Below the pieces are notes generated by a model. That model had not been told where the DNA came from. It saw nothing but the letters and a program-made list of their open reading frames with translations, and did not search any database. Shown piece by piece: positions 1 to 8,345 of a DNA stretch of 11,019 nucleotides (the stretch's first letter is position 1; each line of letters opens with the position of its first letter). Source of the stretch: Malikia sp041190985 (lineage in GTDB: Bacteria; Pseudomonadota; Gammaproteobacteria; Burkholderiales; Burkholderiaceae_C); the NCBI GenBank assembly GCA_041190985.1, contig JBEEPT010000056.1:1-11019 (forward strand), in the 5' to 3' direction. The position numbers and the translations under genes are program-made.

Positions 1-143
1 CTGTTGCAAGGCTCACCGGATTAAGCGGCGAGTGCGAAACGTTCGTCGTTTGCAGTTAGTTTTTTTCTGCGGTTTTACGAGGTGACAGAACCTCGACATG
101 CCCTGCTGCGTCTCCGAACCCACGTCGAAACCAGTGCAGCCCC
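1..143 (-). ncRNA. ssrA: tmRNA (ssrA), 5' part, cut by the left edge
   Basis: Transfer-messenger RNA rescues stalled ribosomes by acting first as alanyl-tRNA and then as a short mRNA that adds a degradation tag. The minus strand begins with GGGGCTGCACTGGTTTCGAC at 143, which matches the conserved tmRNA 5' end (GGGGCTG...TGG.TTCGACG). A GAGG/CCTC hairpin followed by a CGTAAAACCGCAG segment fits the first pseudoknot region. The A-rich stretch then leads into the resume codon GCA at 53-51 and a tag ORF that reads ANDERFALAA before TAA. The tag and the 5' end together make the identification firm. The later pseudoknots and the tRNA-like 3' half lie beyond position 1. The gene starts 16 bp after the stop codon of the phosphatase gene on the same strand, with no terminator between them, so read-through followed by RNase P processing is possible besides its own promoter. 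Confidence 0.95.
21..53 (-). other. tmRNA proteolysis-tag reading frame
   Basis: This is the internal mRNA part of the tmRNA. The ten codons from GCA (53-51) translate as A-N-D-E-R-F-A-L-A-A and are followed by TAA (23-21). With the alanine carried by the tRNA-like end the full tag would be AANDERFALAA. The terminal LAA and the AND start match the ClpXP/ClpAP and SspB recognition features known for the E. coli tag ANDENYALAA. As I recall, ERF in the centre is the form seen in several Burkholderiales. The region just upstream on the transcript is A-rich, as expected for resume-codon selection. Confidence 0.93.
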
Positions 144-156
144 TGGATAACTTGTT

Positions 157-183
157 AGTTTACGACAGTTCGAAAAAGTTCAA
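157..183 (-). promoter_or_regulatory. possible ssrA promoter inside the 3' end of the phosphatase gene
   Basis: The minus strand carries TTGAAC (183-178) and TAAACT (162-157), each four of six matches to the sigma-70 consensus, but the spacer is only 15 bp. A start about 7 bases downstream would give a short 5' leader ahead of the tmRNA 5' end at 143, as known for the E. coli precursor. The last codons of the phosphatase and the 16-bp gap are unusually A/T-rich for this window (a second A/T-rich run lies at 195-205), which fits a promoter zone. The short spacer makes the exact elements uncertain. Confidence 0.3.
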
Positions 184-831
184 GAGCTCGAGCGGATTAT
201 TTATCACCGCGTCGGCGCCCCAGTCCGCCGCGTCGCTGGCGGCGCCCAGGTAGCCGTAGCTCGCAGCGACCGTCGGCATGCCGGCGGCCCGCCCGGCCAC
301 GATGTCGCGTCGGTCGTCTCCGACGTAGAGGCAGGCCTCGGGCGGCAGGCCCAGCCGGCGCGCTGCCTCCAGCAGCGGCTCCGGATGCGGCTTGGCATGC
401 GGCGTGGTGTCGCCAGCGATCACCGTGCCCGCGGCGGCAAACAGAGGCATGGCGGCGGTCAGCGGCAGCGCGAAGCGCTCGGACTTGTTGGTGACCACGC
501 CCCAGCTCCGGCCGCCCGAGCGCAAGGCAGACAGCAGCTCGGCGATGCCATCGAAGGCGCGCGTGCGCTCGGTCATGCAGGCCTCGTAATTGGCGAAGAA
601 TTCCTCGCGCAGCGCTCCGAACTCGGGGTGGTCCGGGCCATAGCCGAAGGCGACGCCAATCATGCCGCGCGCGCCGGCGCCGGCCATGGGCCGGTACTGT
701 TCGTAGGGCAGCGAGGGCAGGCCGCGGCGCACGCGCATCAGGTCGGCGGCATGGCCGAGGTCGGGCGCGCTATCGATCAGGGTGCCGTCGAGGTCGAACA
801 GCACCGCCTGCAGGTGGGCGAATTGGCTCAT
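160..831 (-). CDS. gph/mupP: HAD-superfamily phosphatase of the Gph family, probably MurNAc-6-phosphate phosphatase MupP
   Basis: This 223-residue cytoplasmic HAD phosphatase has all four catalytic motifs: I, D13-L-D15-G-T; II, the threonine in GVVTNK (T114); III, K147 in AKPHPEP; and IV, GDDRRD at 171-176. The helical cap lies between about residues 20 and 90. The family removes phosphate from small phosphosugars or acids. General annotation would be phosphoglycolate phosphatase. However, WGVVTNK, VGDDxRDI and the C-terminal YGY...WGAD...PLEL pattern are closer, from memory, to Pseudomonas MupP than to E. coli Gph. MupP also sits beside ubiG near gyrA in Pseudomonas. MupP dephosphorylates MurNAc-6-P in the AmgK/MurU cell-wall recycling route. 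The ATG overlaps the ubiG stop by four bases (ATGA, 828-831), and no Shine-Dalgarno sequence is visible, so translation is probably coupled. The HAD phosphatase call is certain; the exact substrate is inferred. Confidence 0.9.
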   Translation of the reverse strand: MSQFAHLQAVLFDLDGTLIDSAPDLGHAADLMRVRRGLPSLPYEQYRPMAGAGARGMIGVAFGYGPDHPEFGALREEFFANYEACMTERTRAFDGIAELLSALRSGGRSWGVVTNKSERFALPLTAAMPLFAAAGTVIAGDTTPHAKPHPEPLLEAARRLGLPPEACLYVGDDRRDIVAGRAAGMPTVAASYGYLGAASDAADWGADAVINNPLELLNFFELS

Positions 832-1538
832 TGGGGTTTGCGAGTGGCGATCATGTAGTTGACGCTGGTGTCGCCGCTGAGCCAGTAGCGCTTGGTCAGC
901 GGGTTGTATTCCAGGCCACGCGTGCCCTGCAGGTCGAGGCTGGCCTGGCGGCAGCAGGCCGCCAGCTCGCTGGGCTTGATGAACTTGGCGAACTCGTGCG
1001 TGCCGCGCGGCAGCAGGTTCAACACGTATTCAGCGCCGACGATCGCGAACAGGAAGGACTTGGGGTTGCGGTTGAGCGTCGAGAAGAACACCCAGCCGCC
1101 CGGCCGGACCAGTTCGGCGCAGGCCTTGACCACCGAGGCCGGATCCGGCACATGCTCGAGCATCTCCATGCAGGTGACGACGTCGAAGCTGGCAGGGCGT
1201 TCGGCCGCCAGCGCCTCGACCGCAACCTCGCGGTAGGCGACGTTGCCCAGGCCGGACTCGAGCGCGTGCAGCTGCGCCACCTTGAGCGACTTGCTGGCCA
1301 GGTCGATGCCCAGCACCTCGGCGCCCTGCCTGGCCATGGCCTCGGACAGGATGCCGCCGCCGCAGCCGACGTCGAGCACCTGGCGGCCGGCCAGAGGCGC
1401 CTGGCGCGCGATCCAGTCGAGGCGCAGGGGGTTGATCTGGTGCAGGGGCCGGAATTCGCTCTCGGGATCCCACCAGCGGTGCGCCAGCTCCGAGAACTTG
1501 GCCAGTTCGGCCGGGTCCACGTTCATAGTCTTGTCCAT
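828..1538 (-). CDS. ubiG: Ubiquinone biosynthesis O-methyltransferase UbiG
   Basis: This 236-residue SAM-dependent methyltransferase performs both O-methylations in ubiquinone synthesis (3-demethylubiquinol and the polyprenyl-catechol intermediate). The N-terminus has the UbiG signature FSELAHRWWDP (15-25) followed by PLHQINPLRLDWI. SAM motif I is VLDVGCGGG (54-62), with the acidic residue after strand 2 in GIDLAS (78-83). MEMLEHVPDP (124-133) and the RGTHEFAKFIKPSEL segment are also typical. The length fits the family (about 230-240). The chosen ATG at 1538 has no clear ribosome site. An in-frame ATG at 1526 (MNVDPAEL...) has GGA seven bases upstream, resembles many homologues and may be the true start. 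The gene lies 23 bp beyond the ompA terminator and overlaps the phosphatase start, forming a two-gene unit. Confidence 0.95.
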   Translation of the reverse strand: MDKTMNVDPAELAKFSELAHRWWDPESEFRPLHQINPLRLDWIARQAPLAGRQVLDVGCGGGILSEAMARQGAEVLGIDLASKSLKVAQLHALESGLGNVAYREVAVEALAAERPASFDVVTCMEMLEHVPDPASVVKACAELVRPGGWVFFSTLNRNPKSFLFAIVGAEYVLNLLPRGTHEFAKFIKPSELAACCRQASLDLQGTRGLEYNPLTKRYWLSGDTSVNYMIATRKPQ

Positions 1539-1544
1539 CGTCGA

Positions 1545-1550
1545 ATTATG
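1545..1550 (-). promoter_or_regulatory. possible ubiG -10 element
   Basis: CATAAT followed by TCG lies on the minus strand between the ompA terminator and ubiG, matching five of six bases of the -10 consensus. No convincing -35 is present at 16-18 bp, where the ompA terminator stem lies. A start about seven bases downstream would fall at about 1538, which is the first candidate ATG of ubiG. In that case either the mRNA is leaderless or translation starts at the second ATG (1526) with a 12-base leader. Confidence 0.35.
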
Positions 1551-1561
1551 CGTCGGCCCAG

Positions 1562-1588
1562 AAAAAAACCGCGCCGTGGCGCGGTTTT
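1562..1588 (-). terminator. intrinsic terminator of ompA
   Basis: Read on the minus strand, a perfect 10-bp stem (AAAACCGCGC / GCGCGGTTTT) closes a CACG tetraloop and runs into a continuous seven-T tract. It begins 19 bases after the ompA stop codon. This is a textbook rho-independent terminator, and it separates ompA from the ubiG-phosphatase unit. Confidence 0.9.
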
Positions 1589-1607
1589 CAGGATCGCGTG
1601 GTGCGGA

Positions 1608-2243
1608 TTACTTGGTGCCGACCACTTCGATTTCAACGCGACGGTTCTTGGCGCGGCCGTCCTTGGTCTTGTTGCTGGCAACCGGCTGCTTCTCGCCCTT
1701 GCCTTCGGTGTAGACGCGGTTCTTGTCGATGCCCTTGGACACCAGGTAGGCCTTGACGGCTTCGGCGCGGCGCTCGGACAGCTTCTGGTTGTAGGCGTCG
1801 GTGCCGACCGAGTCGGTGTGGCCGACGGCGATGATCACCTCGAGGTTGATGCCCTTGACCTTGCTGACCAGGTCATCCAGCTTGGCCTTGCCTTCCTTCT
1901 TCAGGACCGACTTGTCGAAGTCGAAGAAGGCGTCGGCGGCGTAGGTCACCTTGGAAGCGGCGACCGGAGCCGGGGCAGCGGCCGGAGCGGGAGCCGGAGC
2001 CGGTGCCGGAGCAGCGGCCGGAGCCGGAGCCGGGGCCGGTGCGGCCGGCACGATCGCGCCGTCGCAACCCTGAGCAGCGGTGGCCGGAGTCCAGTTGGCA
2101 TCGCGCCAGCACAGTTCGTTGGTGCCGTTCTTCCACACCAGTTCGCCGGTGCCGTTCTTCCAGTTGTCGACGGTCTGGGCACCGGCGGCAGTTGCCAGGG
2201 CGGCGGTAGCGAACAACATGGCCACTTTGTTGAGCTTGATCAT
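1608..2243 (-). CDS. ompA: OmpA-family outer-membrane/peptidoglycan-binding protein
   Basis: This predicted 211-residue exported protein anchors the outer envelope to peptidoglycan. Residues 1-22 form a signal peptide (basic MIKLNK, hydrophobic core, AGA before Q23). The mature N-terminus (23-65) holds two WKNGTxEL repeats and cysteines C46 and C60, which could form a disulfide. A Pro-Ala linker spans about 66-95. The OmpA C-terminal domain occupies about 98-211, with FFDFDKS, GHTDSVG (D144), YNQKLSERRAEAV and KNRRVEI as the peptidoglycan (DAP) binding signature. There is no room for the eight-strand barrel of E. coli OmpA; short forms of this kind are usual in Burkholderiales. The start at 2243 is preferred over an upstream in-frame ATG at 2300 because GAGGAAA (2252-2246) precedes it and a signal peptide follows directly. 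A strong terminator follows the gene, and it diverges from gyrA. Confidence 0.93.
   Translation of the reverse strand: MIKLNKVAMLFATAALATAAGAQTVDNWKNGTGELVWKNGTNELCWRDANWTPATAAQGCDGAIVPAAPAPAPAPAAAPAPAPAPAPAAAPAPVAASKVTYAADAFFDFDKSVLKKEGKAKLDDLVSKVKGINLEVIIAVGHTDSVGTDAYNQKLSERRAEAVKAYLVSKGIDKNRVYTEGKGEKQPVASNKTKDGRAKNRRVEIEVVGTK
1959..2048 (-). repeat. low-complexity Ala-Pro linker repeat in ompA
   Basis: Residues 66-95 of OmpA are almost entirely alternating Ala and Pro, encoded by imperfect GCCGGA/GCCGGT-type hexamers on the plus strand. Such AP stretches act as stiff spacers between an outer-membrane part and the peptidoglycan-binding domain. The repetitive DNA makes the linker prone to length change by slippage. 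Confidence 0.85.
2112..2162 (-). repeat. 24-bp tandem direct repeat encoding WKNGTxEL in ompA
   Basis: Two 24-base copies (2139-2162 and 2112-2135) with a 27-bp period encode WKNGTGEL and WKNGTNEL. They differ at only two of 24 positions, in a single codon (GGC versus AAC). Synonymous positions are identical, which suggests a recent duplication or conversion inside the mature N-terminal segment. Confidence 0.85.
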
Positions 2244-2525
2244 GGTTTCCTCGGTTATGTTGGCGCAGATGCCTGCGGTAAAGGGTTCTCGCCCCGACAA
2301 TTCCTACCGGCAGCGGGTATTTATCATTGTGCCACAAGGCTATCGCCTGACACCCCGAGAACGCCCGCCCCGCCACTGGCGCGGGCCTGCCCGCGCAAAA
2401 CTGTTGCCGGGCTGCAACACCAGGGTGGCCGAGCTTCTGGAACGCGGCAGCGCAGCGACAATCGCCGCCCCGTTCTAAAATATGAGGTTGCATTCAACCA
2501 GACGACCTCCGGTCTCGTCGCGCCC
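2244..2525. other. divergent ompA-gyrA intergenic region
   Basis: This is 282 bp without a gene. For ompA, the minus strand offers a weak pair, GTGTCA (2353-2348) and CACAAT (2331-2326), with a 16-bp spacer. An odd palindrome TTGTGCCACAA (2327-2337) overlaps it and could be a regulator site, but I cannot name one. Towards gyrA there are two adjacent inverted repeats: GCGCGGG-CCTG-CCCGCGC (2379-2396), followed after AAAAC by TGTTGC...GCAACA (2402-2419). Neither has a T-tract in either direction. A -10-like TAAAAT precedes gyrA. No further gene or repeat is seen. Confidence 0.55.
2476..2481 (+). promoter_or_regulatory. possible gyrA -10 element
   Basis: TAAAAT matches five of six -10 bases and stands out in GC-rich sequence 44 bp before the gyrA ATG. 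A start near 2488 would give a leader of about 38 nt. The best -35-like sequence is GCGACA (2455-2460), but its 15-bp spacer is short. If real, it would be the main promoter of the gyrA-to-rpsA gene string. Confidence 0.4.
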
Positions 2526-5166
<2,641 letters not shown>

Positions 5167-5168
<2 letters not shown>

Positions 5169-5188
5169 GGGCGGCGCCCGCCGCCCTC
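5167..5188 (+). other. GC-rich hairpin overlapping the gyrA stop codon
   Basis: A perfect 9-bp inverted repeat (GAGGGCGGC, loop GCCC, GCCGCCCTC) begins within the TGA of gyrA and ends 17 bases before the serC ATG. No T-tract follows, so it is not a standard terminator. It could stabilise the 3' end of gyrA mRNA, mark a processing point or reduce read-through into serC. A role is inferred only from position and perfect pairing. Confidence 0.6.
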
Positions 5189-5205
5189 CGCACAAGAGAA
5201 AGACA

Positions 5206-6306
5206 ATGAAGCGACCCTACAATTTCTCCGCCGGCCCGGCCACCATGCCCGAGGCCGTCCTGCAGCAGGCCGCCGCCGAGATGCTGGACTGGCACGGCAG
5301 CGGCATGGTCGTGATGGAAATGAGCCACCGCGGCAAGGAGTTCATCTCCATCTGCGAGCAGGCCAAGGCCGACCTGCGCGAGCTGCTCGCGGTGCCTGCG
5401 AACTTCCACATCCTGTTCATGCAGGGCGGCGCCCTGGCCGAGAACGCGATCATCCCGATGAACCTCGCGGTCCGGCAGCCGGGCGCGGTGATGGACTTCA
5501 TCGTCACCGGCAGCTGGAGCCAGAAGTCGGCCAAGGAGGCGCAGCGCTATGGCGACGCCCGCATCGCTGCCAGCGGCAAGGACGGCGGCTTCATCAGCCT
5601 GCCCGCCCCGGCCAGCTGGCAGCTCAGCGCCGGCGCCAGCTACGTGCACCTGTGCAGCAACGAAACCATCCATGGCCTGGAATTCCACGAGCTGCCCGAC
5701 CTCAAGGCGCTGGGCAGCGACGCGCCGCTGGTGGTCGACTTCTCGTCCAACGTCGCCTCGCGCCCGGTCGACTGGAGCCGCGTCGGCCTGGCCTTCGGCG
5801 GCGCGCAGAAGAACCTGGGGCCAGCCGGCCTGACCATCGTCGTGGTGCGCGAGGACCTGATCGGCCACGCGATGCCGCACTGCCCGAGCGCCTTCGACTA
5901 CAAGCTGGTGGCGGAAGCCGGCTCGATGTACAACACCCCGCCGACCTACGCGATCTACATGGCCGGGCTGGTGTTCCAGTGGCTCAAGGCCCAGGGTGGC
6001 ATCGCTGCGATCGAGGCCGCCAACATCGCCAAGGCGCAGCTGTTCTACGACTACCTCGACGGCTCGCAGCTGTACGAGAACCGCATCGAGCGCGCGGCGC
6101 GCTCGCGCATGAACATCCCCTTCTTCCTGCGCGACGAGGGCCGCAACGACGCCTTCCTGGCCGGCGCCAAGGCGGCAGGCCTGCTGCAGCTCAAGGGCCA
6201 CAAGTCGGTCGGCGGCATGCGCGCCAGCCTCTACAACGCGATGCCGATCGAAGGCGTGCAGGCGCTGATCGCCTACATGCGCGAGTTCGAACGCACCCAG
6301 GCCTGA
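5206..6306 (+). CDS. serC: Phosphoserine aminotransferase
   Basis: SerC is a homodimeric, PLP-dependent class V aminotransferase that converts 3-phosphohydroxypyruvate and glutamate to phosphoserine and 2-oxoglutarate. It acts in serine synthesis and also on the erythronate-derived intermediate of vitamin B6 synthesis. The 366-residue protein starts with the family signature YNFSAGPATMP (5-15). It contains MEMSHR (38-43), TGSWSQKSAKEA (101-112), VVDFSSN (176-182, with the PLP-contacting Asp) and the Schiff-base lysine K202 in FGGAQKNLGPAG. The C-terminal SVGGMRASLYNAMP is also conserved. The length matches E. coli SerC (about 362). The ATG is preceded by GAGAAAG (5196-5202), a partial ribosome site. 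The gene lies between gyrA and pheA, 11 bp before the latter, as in the Pseudomonas supraoperon. Confidence 0.99.
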   Translation: MKRPYNFSAGPATMPEAVLQQAAAEMLDWHGSGMVVMEMSHRGKEFISICEQAKADLRELLAVPANFHILFMQGGALAENAIIPMNLAVRQPGAVMDFIVTGSWSQKSAKEAQRYGDARIAASGKDGGFISLPAPASWQLSAGASYVHLCSNETIHGLEFHELPDLKALGSDAPLVVDFSSNVASRPVDWSRVGLAFGGAQKNLGPAGLTIVVVREDLIGHAMPHCPSAFDYKLVAEAGSMYNTPPTYAIYMAGLVFQWLKAQGGIAAIEAANIAKAQLFYDYLDGSQLYENRIERAARSRMNIPFFLRDEGRNDAFLAGAKAAGLLQLKGHKSVGGMRASLYNAMPIEGVQALIAYMREFERTQA

Positions 6307-6317
6307 AACGGACCGAG

Positions 6318-7436
6318 ATGAGTGACAACGACAAGCAGCCGGCCGGACCGGTGCAGAGCGAGGCGCTCGGCGTCCTGCGCGTGCAGATCGACGCGCTCGA
6401 CCAGCAGTTGCTGGCGCTGCTGAACGAGCGTGCCCGCGTGGCCGAGCAGGTCGGCGAGATCAAGCGCGCCGAAGGCTCGCCCTTCTTCCGCCCCGACCGG
6501 GTGGCGCAGGTGATCGACAAGATCTGCAAGTCCAACCCGGGCCCGCTGCTGAACCAGCATGTGGCTGCGATCTGGCGCGAGATCATGTCCGCCTGCCTGG
6601 CGCTCGAGGCGCCGCAGCGCGTCGCGGTGCTCGGGCCCCCGGGCACCTTCACCGAGGAGGCCGCGATCGAGTACTTCGGCAGCGCGGCCAACCTGATCTA
6701 TTGTGCCAACTTCGACGAGGTCTTCCACGCGACCGCCTCGGGCACCGCCCAGTACGGCGTGGTCGGCATGGAGAACTCGACCGAGGGCGTGGTCGCGCGC
6801 TCGCTCGACCTGCTGCTGAACTCGCCGGTGCACGTGATCGGCGAGGTCAGCCTGATGATCCGCCACAACCTGCTGCGCCAGCTCAACTCGCTCGACGGCA
6901 TCGAGGTGGTGCTGGCGCATCCGCAGGCGCTGGCGCAGTGCCAGAAGTGGCTCAACACCCACCTGCCCCACGCCGAGCGCCGCGCGGTCGCGAGCAACGC
7001 CGAGGGCGCGCGCCTGGCCGCGGCCAATCCGGCCTGGGCCGCGCTGGCAAGCGAGCGTGCCGCCTCGCAGTTCGGCCTGCACATCGTCTCGCACGCGATC
7101 CAGGACGACGCCCACAACCGCACCCGCTTCGCGGTGATCTGCCTGCCGCAGACCATGGCGACGCTGCCCCCGAGCGGCAAGGACTGCACCAGCCTGGTGG
7201 TCTCGGTGCCCAACCGGCCCGGGGCGGTGCACGACCTGCTGGTGCCGCTCAAGCGCAACGGCGTGTCGATGACGCGCTTCGAGTCGCGCCCGGCGCGCTC
7301 CGGCCAGTGGGACTACTACTTCTACATCGACATCGCCGGCCATCCGTCCGAGCCGCATGTCACGGCTGCGCTCGAGGAGCTCAAGAGCCTGTGCGCCTTC
7401 TACAAGGTGCTGGGCGCCTACCCGACCGCGGACTGA
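6318..7436 (+). CDS. pheA: Bifunctional chorismate mutase / prephenate dehydratase (P-protein)
   Basis: PheA turns chorismate into prephenate and then phenylpyruvate, committing flux to phenylalanine. The 372-residue protein has an AroQ chorismate mutase domain (about 15-97); R21, R38 and K49 align with active-site R11, R28 and K39 of E. coli. The prephenate dehydratase domain (about 100-283) begins RVAVLGPPGTFTEEAA and carries the catalytic TRF motif T269-R270-F271. A C-terminal ACT domain (about 290-370) has the Phe-binding pair of motifs NRPGAV (299-304) and ESRP (322-325), so feedback inhibition by phenylalanine is expected. The ATG at 6318 is 11 bp after serC and has a weak GGA upstream; the first 14 residues are a non-conserved extension. 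The stop codon shares one base with the tyrA start. No hisC-type aminotransferase gene separates pheA and tyrA, unlike in Pseudomonas. Confidence 0.98.
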   Translation: MSDNDKQPAGPVQSEALGVLRVQIDALDQQLLALLNERARVAEQVGEIKRAEGSPFFRPDRVAQVIDKICKSNPGPLLNQHVAAIWREIMSACLALEAPQRVAVLGPPGTFTEEAAIEYFGSAANLIYCANFDEVFHATASGTAQYGVVGMENSTEGVVARSLDLLLNSPVHVIGEVSLMIRHNLLRQLNSLDGIEVVLAHPQALAQCQKWLNTHLPHAERRAVASNAEGARLAAANPAWAALASERAASQFGLHIVSHAIQDDAHNRTRFAVICLPQTMATLPPSGKDCTSLVVSVPNRPGAVHDLLVPLKRNGVSMTRFESRPARSGQWDYYFYIDIAGHPSEPHVTAALEELKSLCAFYKVLGAYPTAD

Positions 7437-8335
7437 TGATGTTCGAACAACTCGGCCTGATCGGCTGTGGCCTGATGGGCGGCTCGTTCGCGCTCGCCCT
7501 GCGCGAGGCCGGCCTGGTGCGGCGTGTCGTCGGCTACAGCAAGTCGCAGCGCACCCGCGAGCGCGCGCTCGAACTCGGCGTGATCGACAGTGCGGCCGCT
7601 GAGCTGGAAGGGGCCGTCGCCGGCTCCGACCTGGTGCTGCTGGCGGTGCCGGTGGCCGCGACCGAACCCAGCCTGGAGGCGATGCGGCCCCTGCTCGGCG
7701 AGACGACGCTGCTGATGGACGTGGGCTCGACCAAGTGCGACGTGGTCGCGGCGGCGCGCCGCGCGCTGGGCGAGCGCCTGCCGCGCTTCGTGCCCGCGCA
7801 CCCGATCGCCGGCAAGGAGTCCGCGGGCGTCGATCATGCCGACGCGGCGCTCTACCGCGAACGCCAGGTGATCCTGACGCCGCTGGCAGAGACCGCCCCC
7901 GGACTGGCAGCGCGCGCCGCCGCGGTCTGGCGTGCGCTGGGCAGCCGGGTGCGCGAGATGGCGCCCGAGGACCACGACGCCAGCTACGCAACCGTCAGCC
8001 ACCTGCCGCACCTGCTGGCCTTCGCGGCGATGAACGCGATCCAGGCCCAGCCGCAGGCGCAGCAGTTCCTGGAACTGGCGGGCCCGGGCTTTCGCGACTT
8101 CTCCCGCATCGCCGCGAGCGACCCCAGCGTCTGGCGCGACATCCTGCTGGCCAACCGGAACGAGGTGATCGCGCAGTCGCGCCGCTTCCGCGCCGCGCTC
8201 GACACGCTGGAGGCCAGCATGGCGGCGGGCGACGGCGCCACGCTGCAGGAGCTGATCCGGCAGGCCAGCGCGGCGCGTGCCGGCTGGCAGCTCTGCGCCG
8301 GCCCCAAGGACAACACCCTGGCCGATCCGGCCTGA
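7436..8335 (+). CDS. tyrA: Prephenate/arogenate dehydrogenase
   Basis: TyrA oxidatively decarboxylates prephenate (or arogenate) in the tyrosine branch. The 299-residue protein has an N-terminal Rossmann fold with GCGLMGGS (10-17). The catalytic histidine is H122 in AHPIAGKES, and helical-domain motifs HD (180-181) and SHLPHLLA (188-195) are present. It ends in a helical domain and lacks both a chorismate mutase and an ACT domain, so any tyrosine inhibition would act at the catalytic core. After strand 2 the sequence is GYSKSQRT, with no acidic residue but basic ones, which hints at NADP+ use. The ATG at 7436 overlaps the pheA TGA; a second ATG follows directly at 7439. No ribosome site is visible, which suggests coupling. 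Translation stops at tandem in-frame TGA TAG (8333-8338). Substrate preference cannot be read from the sequence. Confidence 0.95.
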   Translation: MMFEQLGLIGCGLMGGSFALALREAGLVRRVVGYSKSQRTRERALELGVIDSAAAELEGAVAGSDLVLLAVPVAATEPSLEAMRPLLGETTLLMDVGSTKCDVVAAARRALGERLPRFVPAHPIAGKESAGVDHADAALYRERQVILTPLAETAPGLAARAAAVWRALGSRVREMAPEDHDASYATVSHLPHLLAFAAMNAIQAQPQAQQFLELAGPGFRDFSRIAASDPSVWRDILLANRNEVIAQSRRFRAALDTLEASMAAGDGATLQELIRQASAARAGWQLCAGPKDNTLADPA

Positions 8336-8345
8336 TAGCACCCCC

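Noticed and set aside
2244..2300. 19-residue N-terminal extension of ompA starting at 2300
   Set aside because: The extension would bury the signal peptide. The ATG at 2243 has a good GAGGAAA ribosome site and begins a normal signal sequence.
831..2525. 565-codon upstream extension of the gyrA frame
   Set aside because: It runs antisense to ubiG and ompA and through a promoter region. GyrA homologues start at MTSFAKETLPIS, so the ATG at 2526 is used.
6273..7991. 572-codon open frame antisense to pheA and tyrA
   Set aside because: It has a low-complexity Arg/Ala/Pro N-terminus and spans two certain genes on the other strand; it is a shadow frame.
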